Shown here in pieces: positions 16,897 through 26,036 of a stretch of DNA of 64,000 bases (its first letter is position 1; each line of letters opens with the position of its first letter). The position numbers were made by a program, and so were the translations under genes. The stretch is taken from positions 55,009-119,008 of the forward strand of contig NZ_JALNMJ010000018.1 of the NCBI RefSeq assembly GCF_023156505.1. The letters run 5' to 3'. A model generated the notes under the pieces. That model saw nothing but the letters and a program-made list of their open reading frames with translations. It searched no databases and was not told the origin of the DNA. The DNA is from Roseibium sediminicola (GTDB lineage Bacteria; Pseudomonadota; Alphaproteobacteria; Rhizobiales; Stappiaceae).

Positions 16897-18501
16897 TTAT
16901 CCAAGCAGCGAGCGCAGTTTCGGCGATATCTCGACCTCGATCACCGAAGTGCCCTCATGCGCCAGGGCTTCCTTGAGCGCCGCAGTCAGGTCATCGGCCG
17001 TCTTGACCTTTGTCGATCTGGCTCCGTAGCCGCGGCCCAGCGCCTCGATATCCAGCCCCGGCAGGTCGAGACCTGGCACATTCGGGGTTTCCTCCAGGAT
17101 CGCGAATTCCTTCAGGATCGCATACTCGCTGTTGCGCATGGCCACGAAGATGACATGTGCTTTCTCTTGAACGCCAGTATAGATGCTTTGGACCGAGTAC
17201 TGAAAGGATCCGTCGCCAATGACCGCGATCACGGGCCGGTTGCGGCCGCTTTCCCCCTCGGCCAGTGCCAAGCCGACCGCCGCGGGCATGTCCCATCCAA
17301 GGCCGCCAGAGGCAAAGGTGTAGAACATGTCGGGCTTGTCGATCGGGATCTGCCGCTCCAGTTCGATGACATTCGAAGGAGACTCCTCGACCAGAACGAA
17401 CTCTTCGGGAGCAGCTTCCCGGATCAGCTTGTAGACGGCATCCGGCGTCAGCGGAAGTTCAGCGAGGTCCGGCACCGGAGCGGCCTCTTTCGAATAGGGA
17501 TTGGGCGTTTTCGCCCGCTTTAGCAGCAGTGGCTGAATGGCTTCAAGAAACAGCTTGCTGTCCGAGATCAGGCTGTCGCCGACCGGCGCTTTCGAGGCCA
17601 TGTCCGGATCGTCGGTGACATGAAGCAAGGCCGTCCCGGCCGGAAGATAGTCACCGGCCACATAGGGATAATACCGGAACACCGGTGCACCGACAGTGAC
17701 AACAAGATCATGGCCCTCCAGCCGCTCGCAAATGGGCCCTATGGCGGAGGGCAACGCCCCGGCATGCAGGGGGTGGCTCTCGGGAAACGGCGTCCGCTCG
17801 GCAAAGGGGGCCGTCAGCACGGGCGCGGACAGGGTTTCGGCAAACGCAATGCCTTCCTGCCAGGCCTGGGAACGGGCAATGTCCGACCCATAGACCAGAA
17901 CGGGGTTCCTTGCTCCGTTGATGCGATCCGCAAAGTCACGGATCCGCGCGGGGTCCGCAGCTGAGCGCTGCGCAACGGATCTTACCTGCGCCGGCCCCTC
18001 CATTTCCTTGTCCCAGTCGTCAAGCGGCAGGGACAGGAACACCGGTCCGCTCGGCTGCTGGACGGCCGCTGCATAGGCGCGCATGAAGGCCGCCGGCACA
18101 TCTTCCGCACGTGCCGGCTCATAGCTCCATTTCACCCAGGGCTGGGGCATCAGCGTCGCGTTGATGTTTGTCAGCAGCGGCTCGAGCAGCAACATGGCCC
18201 GGGTCTGCTGACCGGCCGTCAGGATGAGCGGTGTCTTGTTCTGATAGGCCGTCAGGATGCAGCCCATCGCATTGCCGAGACCGGCTCCGGTGTGCACGTT
18301 GACGATTACCGGTTTTCTGAGGCCCTGCGACAACCCGTCCGCGATGCCGACCACGCTGGCTTCCTGCAGCGACAGCACATATCTGAAATCCTTGGGGAAG
18401 TCCTTGAGAAAGGTTTCTTCGGTGGATCCTGGATTGCCCACAATCGTCGTCAGGCCCAGTTCACGCAACAAGTCAAACGTAACGTCTTTCACTGTCGGCA
18501 T
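16897..18501 (-). CDS. ThDP-dependent decarboxylase, benzoylformate decarboxylase-like, with a catalytic His replaced by Tyr
   Basis: I place the start at ATG 18501 (534 aa) because AGGAGA lies 6 bases upstream; the GTG at 18507 is too close to it. With this start the numbering matches Pseudomonas putida benzoylformate decarboxylase (MdlC): GNPGS with S26, LQEA with E47 and NVHTGAG with H70 are all kept. Long stretches such as TAGQQTRAM, VKWSYEPA, DDWDK and EGHDLVVTVGAPVFRY are shared with that enzyme. The position of the catalytic H281 (FRYHQY) reads FRYYPY here, so it is Tyr (about residue 278). The ThDP motif GDGS is intact, but the following NNGT is RNSE. It is probably a 2-keto acid decarboxylase with altered substrate range; no mandelate-pathway genes are nearby. 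Confidence 0.88.
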   Translation of the reverse strand: MPTVKDVTFDLLRELGLTTIVGNPGSTEETFLKDFPKDFRYVLSLQEASVVGIADGLSQGLRKPVIVNVHTGAGLGNAMGCILTAYQNKTPLILTAGQQTRAMLLLEPLLTNINATLMPQPWVKWSYEPARAEDVPAAFMRAYAAAVQQPSGPVFLSLPLDDWDKEMEGPAQVRSVAQRSAADPARIRDFADRINGARNPVLVYGSDIARSQAWQEGIAFAETLSAPVLTAPFAERTPFPESHPLHAGALPSAIGPICERLEGHDLVVTVGAPVFRYYPYVAGDYLPAGTALLHVTDDPDMASKAPVGDSLISDSKLFLEAIQPLLLKRAKTPNPYSKEAAPVPDLAELPLTPDAVYKLIREAAPEEFVLVEESPSNVIELERQIPIDKPDMFYTFASGGLGWDMPAAVGLALAEGESGRNRPVIAVIGDGSFQYSVQSIYTGVQEKAHVIFVAMRNSEYAILKEFAILEETPNVPGLDLPGLDIEALGRGYGARSTKVKTADDLTAALKEALAHEGTSVIEVEISPKLRSLLG

Positions 18502-18635
18502 TTCCACTCTCCTGAAAACAGGCCGTTCAACAACGAAGTCAAGTCAGTTTCCCGAATGGACCCGATGAGCGGCTATTGAAAATTGTTATTGAACTCCTGC
18601 GTCGTCCTCTCTTCCAGCTTGCGTACCCGGCCGCG

Positions 18636-19340
18636 TCAGAAGTCGACCGATGCCCCGGGTTTCAATGCCGACACTTTGCCGCTGTCCGGGCCCATTGCGC
18701 CGACAAACGTGTCGGAGGTCTGGTCGATAATCGGAAAGGAGCCATAGTGACACGGCACGATCGTATCGAAATCGAAGAATTTCCGGCAGGCCAAAGCCGC
18801 AACCTTGCCGCCCATGGTGAACCGGTCGCCGATCGGCACAATCCCGATCCGGGGGCGGTAGATTTCGTTGATCAAGGCCATGTCGGAGAAAATGTCGGTG
18901 TCGCCCATATGATAGAGCACTTTCTGGCCCGGCACCTCGATGATCACTCCGTGCGGATTGCCGAGATAGATCGCCTCGCCGTCGCTCTGCTTTGACGATG
19001 AATGCACCGCCGCCGTCAACGCGACCTTGAACGGCCCGGCATTGACCATGCCACCGGTGTTCATCGGGCTGATATTGTCGACACCCTGCCGTGTCGCCCA
19101 CATGCAGATCTCGAAATTCGAGGTCAACTGCGCCCCGGTCTTTTTCAGAATTTCGATGGAGTCGCCAATGTGATCATCATGACCGTGGGTAAGAATGACA
19201 TGGGTTACCCCTTCTGCGACCTGCTCCACGTCAAGCTCTTCCGGAAAAGACGGGTTCCCGGTGAGAAAGGGGTCGATCAGGATCGAGGCGCCATCGATGT
19301 CGATCTTGAAGGCGGAATGTCCGTACCAGGTCAGTTTCAT
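18636..19340 (-). CDS. Metallo-beta-lactamase-fold hydrolase, UPF0173 family
   Basis: The start is ATG 19340 with GGGAGA five bases upstream; the TTG one codon earlier is less likely (234 aa). The protein is a UPF0173/YtkL-type metal-dependent hydrolase of the beta-lactamase superfamily. It has THGHDDHIGD (the HxHxDH metal motif), GHSAFKI near the N-terminus, HMGDTDIF and PCHYGSFP with further His/Asp ligands. It is cytoplasmic, and the physiological substrate of the family is unknown. It lies upstream of the decarboxylase-like gene on the same strand, separated by 134 bp. Confidence 0.92.
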   Translation of the reverse strand: MKLTWYGHSAFKIDIDGASILIDPFLTGNPSFPEELDVEQVAEGVTHVILTHGHDDHIGDSIEILKKTGAQLTSNFEICMWATRQGVDNISPMNTGGMVNAGPFKVALTAAVHSSSKQSDGEAIYLGNPHGVIIEVPGQKVLYHMGDTDIFSDMALINEIYRPRIGIVPIGDRFTMGGKVAALACRKFFDFDTIVPCHYGSFPIIDQTSDTFVGAMGPDSGKVSALKPGASVDF

Positions 19341-19657
19341 CAATGTCTCCCGAATTTCAAAAGCTTGCCAGGAAACTTAGCAGCCTGCGAGGCCGAGCAA
19401 CAAGAGGATATCATGCCCGGTGAAAGTGATGGTTATCTGGACTTCGCCCTGACGAACATCACCACGCGATCTCCAAGGACATTGCAATCATTGCCGATGT
19501 TAACACACGCTCGATTTTGCTACGGTTGTACAAAATGCAAACCACGGCAATAAGGCGAGACCGTTTCTTGCGAGATGACCGTGGACCAGAGGGCGCGCCT
19601 ATCGAACCAGCAAGGTGACGCTTCTGTATGTGCTTGGGCTGGGCATGGGGCATTGAG
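19341..19657. other. Divergent promoter region, nothing else recognised
   Basis: This 317-bp stretch separates the minus-strand UPF0173 gene from the plus-strand GGDEF/EAL gene and must hold both promoters. No convincing -35/-10 pair, palindrome or small gene was seen. Confidence 0.4.
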
Positions 19658-22066
19658 ATGAAGATCCGTACTTATCTGGTCTTCAGTTTTCTGGTTGCGG
19701 CACTGCTTCCGACGCTCATTTTCAGCGTCTGGTCCTACCGGGACGCGGTCAGCCGTGAATTCGCCGAAGTCAAGGACCGGCACCTTCTGCTGGCCCACAA
19801 GGCCGGATTGTCGCTCGACCGCTACCAGCGCGACCTCGTCACAACCTTCAAGGCCGTCAGCAGACAATTGTCCAACGGCGGCGATCCGCAGGAATTTGTC
19901 GAACTTCTGGGCCGCCTGAACCTGTGCAGCGTTCTGCTGACCGACAAATATTCGGGCCGGGTCACCGCAAGCCTCAGCATGCCAAATGCGGGCGTCATCA
20001 GTGGCATAGACGTAAGAATCCACGACGCTCTAAAGGAGATTGCCCAGGCGGACAGCCCCACCTTCTCCAAGGTCACCGCACTATCTGACGACCGGAATGT
20101 CCTTTTTCTGGTCCAGGAGCTGGAACAGCATTACGCCATCGGCTTGATCGATCCGGACTTTTTCATCGAACTCGGCAAGAGCATCGTCTTCGGCGAAAAA
20201 GGCCACGCGGCAATTGTCGACCAGACCGGCACCGTCATCGCGCATCCACGCCCCGACTGGGTCAAAGAGCGCAAGAACCTTTCGCAGATTTCCGCCGTCG
20301 CCCGCATGATGAAGGGCGAAACCGGCATCGAGACTTTCTATTCTCCGGCGGTCGAGAAAGACATGATTGCCGGCTTCACCACCGTGAACGGACCCGGCTG
20401 GGGTGTGATGGTGCCGCAGCCCGTGTCGGAAATCTACGACAAGGTCAGTCAGAACCAGTCTTCCCTTTTGGCAATCGTCGCTGCAGCATTGCTTGCTACG
20501 GTTCTGGTCGGGCTGGCCCTTGCCAGATCGCTCTCCCGGCCTCTGGAGCGTCTGGCCCTGGCAATGCACACCAGCGCCCGAAACCGGAAACTGGCTCCGG
20601 TCGACCCTGTGGACGGGCCGGTCCGTTTCACCGAAATCACGGATTTCTGCGACAGCTACAACCGCATGGTCGCGCGCATGACCAAGGCTGGAGAGCAAAT
20701 CGAGAAACTGGCCTTCAGCGATCATGTCACCGGATTGCCGAACCGGGATCATTTGCAGGCCGTTGCCGAACGGATACTGAAAGAGGCGACAGAGACCGGC
20801 CAGGGCGGCGTTCTCCTGCTGATAGACCTCGACAATTTCAAGGAGGTCAACGACCTCCACGGACACCATGTGGGCGATCTGCATCTCAAGGCTTGCGCCC
20901 GTACGCTTGCAAGCATGGCGGAAGGTCTCGATCTGAGTGCGGAGGACAACACGGGCGCAGCCTTAGCGCCGCCGCTGGTCGCGCGGATCGGCGGCGACGA
21001 ATTCATAGTGATGATCCAGGGCCTTCGGTCAAACGGCAAGATCCGCACATTCCTGGAAGACCTGCTTCTGGCCCTCTCCGTTCCAAGCACAGACCTCAGC
21101 GTATCTCCGAGCGCCAGCATCGGCTGCGCACGCTTTCCCGAAGATGGCCGGGAGCTTGAGGAGCTCATGAAACGCGCCGACATCGCCATGTATCATGCCA
21201 AACACGCCGGCAAGAACCGGATGCAAATCTATTCGCCGGCCATCGGCACGCAATCAGCCGCCGAAACGCGGCGCGACCTTATTGCAGCCATCGACAACAA
21301 CCAGCTCCATCTGGAATACCAGCCGAAGATCTGCACGCGCCGGCGCAAGGTCATCAGCGTCGAGGCGCTGGCGCGCTGGGACCATCCCGAGCTCGGATGC
21401 CTGCTGCCGGAACACTGGATTCCGCTCTTGAACGGCTCTCACGCGATGAACCGTCTGGGCGAATGGGTGATCGCCCAGGCGATGGAGGATCACGGGACGC
21501 TCGCACGAGAGGGCCATGACCTATGGGTCTCCGTGAATATCGGCTCCAACCATTTCGTCTCGCCGGGCTTCATCGACGCGATCGAGACGATCCGGTCCAA
21601 CTTGCGGTTTGACTGCCGGCAACTCGAATTGGAAGTCACTGAGGATGCCCTGTTCGCGTCGGAACAGCGGGCGCTGACAACCTTCACCCGTCTGCATGAA
21701 CTCGGCTACCGGGTCTCTATCGACGATTTTGGCACCGGCTATTCGAACATCACCCGCCTCGCCGGATTGCCGGTCGATTTCCTGAAGATCGATCAATCAC
21801 TGATCACCGGAGCCAGCGCGGATCCGCGCATCCGGACCATCCTGGCTTCAACCATCGATATGGCGGAAAAACTGGGTTGCTTCACGGTCGCGGAAGGCAT
21901 TGAAACCCGGAACCAGGCCGAGTTCGCGACTCTTCTTGGGGCCAATTGCCTGCAGGGACGGTATTTCACACAAGGCCTGCCGCTTGCGGATCTGATGTCC
22001 TGGCTTGAGCTCCAGAAAGGCCCGGCCGGTCATGTCTATCTGCGGCCGGAATCGGCAGCCATTTGA
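19658..22066 (+). CDS. dCache-HAMP-GGDEF-EAL cyclic-di-GMP signalling protein
   Basis: The ATG at 19658 gives 802 aa and starts directly with a membrane segment (about 5-27). A periplasmic Cache-type sensor domain follows (about 30-265), ending with PGWGVMVPQPVSEIY as in dCache_1 proteins. A second membrane helix (268-290), HAMP (about 290-345), GGDEF (about 348-525) and EAL (about 535-790) complete it. GGDEF is intact (RIGGDEF, 445-449). The EAL domain keeps EAL (569-571), EVTED, DDFGTGYSN, KIDQS and EGIE. Both diguanylate cyclase and phosphodiesterase activity are therefore possible. It likely senses a small periplasmic ligand. The gene is followed 68 bp later by ruvX. Confidence 0.94.
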   Translation: MKIRTYLVFSFLVAALLPTLIFSVWSYRDAVSREFAEVKDRHLLLAHKAGLSLDRYQRDLVTTFKAVSRQLSNGGDPQEFVELLGRLNLCSVLLTDKYSGRVTASLSMPNAGVISGIDVRIHDALKEIAQADSPTFSKVTALSDDRNVLFLVQELEQHYAIGLIDPDFFIELGKSIVFGEKGHAAIVDQTGTVIAHPRPDWVKERKNLSQISAVARMMKGETGIETFYSPAVEKDMIAGFTTVNGPGWGVMVPQPVSEIYDKVSQNQSSLLAIVAAALLATVLVGLALARSLSRPLERLALAMHTSARNRKLAPVDPVDGPVRFTEITDFCDSYNRMVARMTKAGEQIEKLAFSDHVTGLPNRDHLQAVAERILKEATETGQGGVLLLIDLDNFKEVNDLHGHHVGDLHLKACARTLASMAEGLDLSAEDNTGAALAPPLVARIGGDEFIVMIQGLRSNGKIRTFLEDLLLALSVPSTDLSVSPSASIGCARFPEDGRELEELMKRADIAMYHAKHAGKNRMQIYSPAIGTQSAAETRRDLIAAIDNNQLHLEYQPKICTRRRKVISVEALARWDHPELGCLLPEHWIPLLNGSHAMNRLGEWVIAQAMEDHGTLAREGHDLWVSVNIGSNHFVSPGFIDAIETIRSNLRFDCRQLELEVTEDALFASEQRALTTFTRLHELGYRVSIDDFGTGYSNITRLAGLPVDFLKIDQSLITGASADPRIRTILASTIDMAEKLGCFTVAEGIETRNQAEFATLLGANCLQGRYFTQGLPLADLMSWLELQKGPAGHVYLRPESAAI

Positions 22067-22134
22067 GGCGGGCACCTTTACATCAAACACTGTTCCTGCT
22101 GGATCATCCGCATCCGGCCTGATAAAGCCACGCC

Positions 22135-22632
22135 ATGGCAAACGATCCCGCACTCCCGCTCGAAGACTTCATGGCCGCCGTTCCTGCCGGCACACGGCTG
22201 ATCGGCCTCGATCTCGGCACCAAGACCATAGGCCTGGCGCTGTCGGATCTCGGCCGCGGCATCGCCTCCCCGATGGAAACGATCAAGCGCAAGAAATTCA
22301 CGCTGGACGCGGAAAAGCTCCTGGAGATCTGCGCCAAACAACAGGTTGGCGGCATGGTGCTCGGCCTGCCGCTCAACATGGACGGCAGCGAGGGGCCCAG
22401 GGTCCAGGCCACCCGCGCCTTTGTACGCAACCTGGCCCAAAAAACGGATATCCCGATCACCTATTGGGACGAGCGCCTGTCCACAGCCGCCGTGACCCGG
22501 ACGCTGCTGGAAGCCGATTCCAGCCGGGCGAAACGCGCCGAAGCCGTCGACAAGATGGCCGCCGCCTTTATCCTGCAGGGCTTTCTGGACCGACTCGGGT
22601 TTATGGGCTTAGATAGCCGCCGTCTATTCTAA
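22135..22632 (+). CDS. ruvX: Putative pre-16S rRNA nuclease / Holliday junction resolvase-like RuvX (YqgF)
   Basis: This 165-residue YqgF-family protein has the RNase H-like fold: [24 protein letters not shown] at the N-terminus with the first catalytic Asp, [14 protein letters not shown], and [16 protein letters not shown] with the conserved Asp/Glu and Arg. The family processes the 5' end of 16S rRNA and was earlier annotated as a resolvase. It is cytoplasmic. It is transcribed in the same direction as the GGDEF/EAL gene, but 68 bp separate them. Just after it the base composition becomes markedly AT-rich. Confidence 0.95.
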   Translation: MANDPALPLEDFMAAVPAGTRLIGLDLGTKTIGLALSDLGRGIASPMETIKRKKFTLDAEKLLEICAKQQVGGMVLGLPLNMDGSEGPRVQATRAFVRNLAQKTDIPITYWDERLSTAAVTRTLLEADSSRAKRAEAVDKMAAAFILQGFLDRLGFMGLDSRRLF

Positions 22633-22836
22633 GGCAGGAGTGTCTCGCCCAACACACGCGGATTTTTGCTTTCAACGCATCGCTTTTCTAACATGCATGC
22701 TTAAAAGAAAAATGTAGAACTCACCTTGCCAACGTTTGGCGATAAAAGTTGCGTAAAAAATCAACGAAATAGTTAAATTTCGGAATCGTATTTTTCAGAT
22801 CCAAGAGTAGAAATCGAGACTTAGGAAAATCATTCG
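22633..22836. other. AT-rich intergenic region leading into the low-GC gene
   Basis: About 200 bases, visibly AT-rich compared with the rest of the window. It likely contains the promoter of the following gene (for example CTTAGGAAAATC near 22820 as ribosome-site region). No repeat or integration site was recognised. Confidence 0.4.
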
Positions 22837-23400
22837 ATGCCAGGCTTCATCAGGCTGAAAAAAACACTTCTCGTTTTGGTATCATTACTCTGCTTCTCCT
22901 CGCCCGCGATTGGAGCAGCAATTAAGAACGTTTCAATAAGACCAATGAGCGCCTCTAGTCACATTGAGGAAGAGCAAGTTCAAAGCTTTATGAAATCAGT
23001 TGTCCAAGTTTATTTACTCTACGGAGAATATTCGACTGAACTTGACGGGTTTCCAAACTTACTTTTTCTCTCCGGATCGGGATTTTTGTTAGACGGAGCC
23101 ATAAACTTGGAGAAAGTTCAAGAATTCCTCCCCGGAATGACCCAGGAAGATGCAGATTTTTTTAGAGGCGATTCTGATAGTTGCTTGGTAGTAAGCCTTC
23201 CTTTGAAGGAATTTGATGTTGTACTGGGTGTGAATGACACTTCAAACTCTTCTCAAGACATGAACTTTCGTTGCGTACTGGATGCTGTATCTTTCTTTTT
23301 GGATGCGGACAGCCATCAGAGTATCGACGGTGACAGCGTTCGAGCTTATTTTCGAAACCTGATCGACGCATTGAAAGCACGCTACTCAGAAAAAAAATAG
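22837..23400 (+). CDS. Unknown exported protein of foreign-looking composition
   Basis: A 187-residue product with a clear signal peptide: basic MPGFIRLKK, hydrophobic TLLVLVSLLCFSS, then cleavage near AIGAA. The mature part is acidic and has no recognised motif; it carries only two cysteines, SCLVV and RCVLD. Codon use is AT-rich (many AAA, TTT, TTA and AAT codons), unlike all other genes here, whose third positions are mostly G or C. This suggests recent acquisition. It could be an immunity or effector-type protein, but nothing in sequence or context shows that. Confidence 0.65.
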   Translation: MPGFIRLKKTLLVLVSLLCFSSPAIGAAIKNVSIRPMSASSHIEEEQVQSFMKSVVQVYLLYGEYSTELDGFPNLLFLSGSGFLLDGAINLEKVQEFLPGMTQEDADFFRGDSDSCLVVSLPLKEFDVVLGVNDTSNSSQDMNFRCVLDAVSFFLDADSHQSIDGDSVRAYFRNLIDALKARYSEKK

Positions 23401-23401
23401 C

Positions 23402-23418
23402 GGTGGCTGCAAGCCACC
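23402..23418. repeat. 7-bp stem-loop after the low-GC gene
   Basis: GGTGGCT-GCA-AGCCACC directly follows the stop codon. On the plus strand it is followed by CAAAAATTGG, not T's, so it is not a normal terminator for the gene before it. On the minus strand a T-run follows, but no minus-strand gene is there. Confidence 0.35.
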
Positions 23419-23503
23419 CAAAAATTGGATAGGGGCAATGATAAGTTGGTAGCAGAGGCACGGCCCCACCCTTCGCCTCCCATCAATCGCGAAAGCCCGA
23501 TCC

Positions 23504-24430
23504 ATGCTGACGACCCTGTCCGCCCTCGTGCCGGTGATCCTCGTGATCGCCTCCGGTTATCTGATCGCCCGCACCGGGCTGATCACGGGCGAACAATGGC
23601 GCGGTGTCGAGCGGCTGGCCTATTACGCGCTGTTTCCGGCGGTCCTGTTCCGGACGATCTCCCAGGCGGATTTCAACAGCTTCCCGACGCTCAATATGGG
23701 CGGCAGTCTACTCGCCTCGATTTTCACAATGGCGCTCGTGCTGCTGCTGGCCAGAACCGCGATCGAGCGGATCTGGGGCATCGGGCCGGATCGGTTCACG
23801 TCGATCTTCCAGGGCACCCTGCGCTGGAACGCCATGATCGCGCTGGCAATTGCCGACAATGTCGCCGGCGACCTCGGCCTCGCGATGCTCGCGGTCGCCA
23901 TGGTGTTCATGATCCCGGTTCTGAACGTCGCCAGCATCCTGGTGCTGTCGCGTTATGCCAGCGGCACCTCGCCGAGTGGCGCCAAGATCGCCCGCGATCT
24001 CTACACAAATCCGTTCATTCTCTCGATCGGTGCGGGTGTGCTCATGAATGTCAGCGGTCTCGCCATGCCCTCCCTGATCGACGATACGCTCGGCATATTC
24101 GCGCGCGCTGCCTTGCCGATCGGCATCATCTGTGTCGGTGCCGGGCTGGACCTCGGCTCCCTGCGCCGTCCAGGCCCTGCGCTCACCATGGGCACCTTTT
24201 TGCGCCCCGTCTTCATGCCGCTGCTGGCGTTTGTCTTTGCCAGCCTGTTCGGTGTCACCGGCCCTGCGCTTGCGGTCGTGGTCATCGCGAGCGCCGTTCC
24301 CTGCGCCAGCAACTCCTATCTGCTGGCACGGCAGATGGGTGGCGACGCCAAGCTGATGGCGGAAATCATCACGCTACAGACCCTGGCAGCGACGGTGACG
24401 ATCCCCCTGGCTCTGCTTCTGTTCACCTGA
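23504..24430 (+). CDS. AEC-family membrane transporter
   Basis: A 308-residue, very hydrophobic protein with about ten membrane helices in two halves, typical of the auxin efflux carrier (AEC) family. Landmarks are the N-terminal LVPVILVIASGYLIARTGLI, then FPAVLFRTIS, LRWNAMIALAIAD, and the C-terminal AVPCASNSYLLARQMGGDAKLMAEIITLQT. In bacteria these proteins move small carboxylates such as malate or malonate, or other small molecules, across the inner membrane. Substrate cannot be read from sequence. The ribosome site is weak. No neighbouring catabolic genes point to a substrate. Confidence 0.9.
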   Translation: MLTTLSALVPVILVIASGYLIARTGLITGEQWRGVERLAYYALFPAVLFRTISQADFNSFPTLNMGGSLLASIFTMALVLLLARTAIERIWGIGPDRFTSIFQGTLRWNAMIALAIADNVAGDLGLAMLAVAMVFMIPVLNVASILVLSRYASGTSPSGAKIARDLYTNPFILSIGAGVLMNVSGLAMPSLIDDTLGIFARAALPIGIICVGAGLDLGSLRRPGPALTMGTFLRPVFMPLLAFVFASLFGVTGPALAVVVIASAVPCASNSYLLARQMGGDAKLMAEIITLQTLAATVTIPLALLLFT

Positions 24431-24635
24431 CACACGCGTCCTTGGCAGGAGCGCAGCTGTCAGGCGCATTGCACACCGGATCCAAAGAGTCCCGGCCCTG
24501 CCTGGGCTCACGTGTCGAACTGGCAGAAACTGTCAGCAAATTCAGCACATTATCGAATTGTCAGTTGTTCCGGCAACCGCTTCGGCGAAACAATGCCTGT
24601 GTTTTCAGTCACCGATTTCAGACACAGGAACAAAC

Positions 24636-24896
24636 ATGAAAAAGACACTGCTCGCCCTCGCGCTGACCCTCAGTTTCGCAGGTCCGGCCTTTGCCGGCGA
24701 CTGCAGCATCGAAAGCGTTCAGCAAAAGGCGCTCGACGTTGCCACCGAATTGCAGAGCTTTGCGCAGAAGGACCCGGCGCGGTTCCAGGAAATCACCCAG
24801 GAAATGCAGACGGAAGCCGCCAAGTTGCAAACCACCGGCAACGTCCAGGAGCTCTGCGACTATTACGACAAGGTCCTGGACGAAATCCGGGCCTGA
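24636..24896 (+). CDS. Small exported protein of unknown function
   Basis: An 86-residue product starting at ATG 24636 after AGGAAC; upstream in-frame codons are not protein-like. It has a standard signal peptide ([21 protein letters not shown]). The mature part is about 65 residues, helical and polar, with two cysteines (GDCSIES, ELCDYYD) that could form one disulfide. Its composition and shape recall small periplasmic helical-hairpin proteins, but no family was recognised. A terminator follows 35 bp after the stop, so it is probably transcribed alone. Confidence 0.75.
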   Translation: MKKTLLALALTLSFAGPAFAGDCSIESVQQKALDVATELQSFAQKDPARFQEITQEMQTEAAKLQTTGNVQELCDYYDKVLDEIRA

Positions 24897-24930
24897 TCCA
24901 TCCAGAAGAGACATCACGGATCTCTCAGCG

Positions 24931-24960
24931 GCGGCGTCCTTCGAGGCGCCGCTTGGTTTT
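24931..24960 (+). terminator. Terminator after the small exported protein
   Basis: GCGGCGTCCT pairs with AGGCGCCGC (one bulged T) around a TCG loop and is followed by TTGGTTTT. It lies between the small exported protein gene and pyrB. Confidence 0.65.
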
Positions 24961-25059
24961 GTCCAAGCGTTCAAATATTTAGCCGATGTGTGGACAGCGG
25001 GCATGATGGCATTTCCGCGCTTGTGCAGTCTCCAAAAGCCCCTTATAGGGATGGTCTCG

Positions 25060-26016
25060 ATGACCGCGACAGACACCCATCGAGACAGCCCCTATCCCCA
25101 TCGTCATTTGCTGGGCATAGAGGGCCTTCACCCCCACGAAATTCTGGGCCTTTTGGACCGTGCCGAGGAAGCCGTCGAGGTTTCCCGCCAGATCCACAAG
25201 CGCAAGCATGTCCTTGCCGGACGCACCCAGATCAACCTGTTTTTCGAGAACTCCACCCGGACGCAGAGCTCGTTCGAGCTGGCCGGAAAACGGCTGGGGG
25301 CGGATGTGATGAACATGGCGGTGTCCCAGTCTTCTGTCAAAAAGGGCGAGACCCTGATCGACACGGCCGCGACCCTGAACGCGATGCATCCCGATCTGCT
25401 GGTGGTCCGCCACCACGCTGCCGGCGCCGTGCACTTGCTTGCGCGCAAGGTCAGCTGCTCGGTGGTCAATGCCGGTGACGGTCCACACGAGCACCCGACC
25501 CAGGCGCTGCTCGACGCGCTGACGATCCGGCGCCACAAGGGCAAGATCGCCCGGCTCACCGTGGCGATCTGCGGCGACATTGCCCATTCCCGCGTCGCCC
25601 GCTCGAACATCATCCTCCTGAACGCGCTCGGCGCCAGGGTGCGGGTGATTGCCCCGTCCACGCTGCTGCCCTCCGGCATTGGCCAGATGGGCGCCGAGGT
25701 GTTCACGAGCATGAAGGAAGGCCTTGCGGGGGCCGACATCGTCATGATGCTGCGCCTGCAGCGCGAGCGCATGAATGGGGCCTTCGTACCATCCGTGCGC
25801 GAATATTACCGCTATTACGGGCTCGACGCGGAAAAGCTTGCCTACGCCAATGAAGACGCGCTGGTGATGCATCCGGGCCCCATGAACCGGGGTGTCGAGA
25901 TCGACGCCTCGATTGCCGACGGCGCCCAGAGCCTGATCCGCGAACAGGTGGAAATGGGCGTTGCCGTGCGCATGGCCGTGCTTGAGGCGCTCGCCGCCAA
26001 CCTGCCGAACAACTGA
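25060..26016 (+). CDS. pyrB: Aspartate carbamoyltransferase catalytic subunit
   Basis: PyrB joins carbamoyl phosphate and aspartate to give N-carbamoyl-aspartate in pyrimidine synthesis. The ATG at 25060 gives 318 aa, the usual length; AGGGATGG lies upstream, and the in-frame ATG at 25051 is too close to it. Motifs include [13 protein letters not shown] (carbamoyl phosphate binding), [20 protein letters not shown] and MRLQRERM. HPTQ and the absence of the ornithine-type SMG motif favour aspartate over ornithine carbamoyltransferase. The dihydroorotase-like gene follows after 20 bp. No regulatory subunit gene (pyrI) is near, as expected for class A or B ATCases that use a PyrC-like partner. 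Confidence 0.96.
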   Translation: MTATDTHRDSPYPHRHLLGIEGLHPHEILGLLDRAEEAVEVSRQIHKRKHVLAGRTQINLFFENSTRTQSSFELAGKRLGADVMNMAVSQSSVKKGETLIDTAATLNAMHPDLLVVRHHAAGAVHLLARKVSCSVVNAGDGPHEHPTQALLDALTIRRHKGKIARLTVAICGDIAHSRVARSNIILLNALGARVRVIAPSTLLPSGIGQMGAEVFTSMKEGLAGADIVMMLRLQRERMNGAFVPSVREYYRYYGLDAEKLAYANEDALVMHPGPMNRGVEIDASIADGAQSLIREQVEMGVAVRMAVLEALAANLPNN

Positions 26017-26036
26017 CGACCAGAGGACAGACAAAA

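Noticed and set aside
22633..23503. Genomic island with integrase and attachment sites
   Set aside because: The AT-rich stretch has no tRNA, integrase or flanking direct repeats; only one gene differs in composition.
25060..26016. pyrB as ornithine carbamoyltransferase
   Set aside because: The C-terminal ornithine-specific motif is absent, [12 protein letters not shown] and the adjacent dihydroorotase-like gene fit aspartate carbamoyltransferase.
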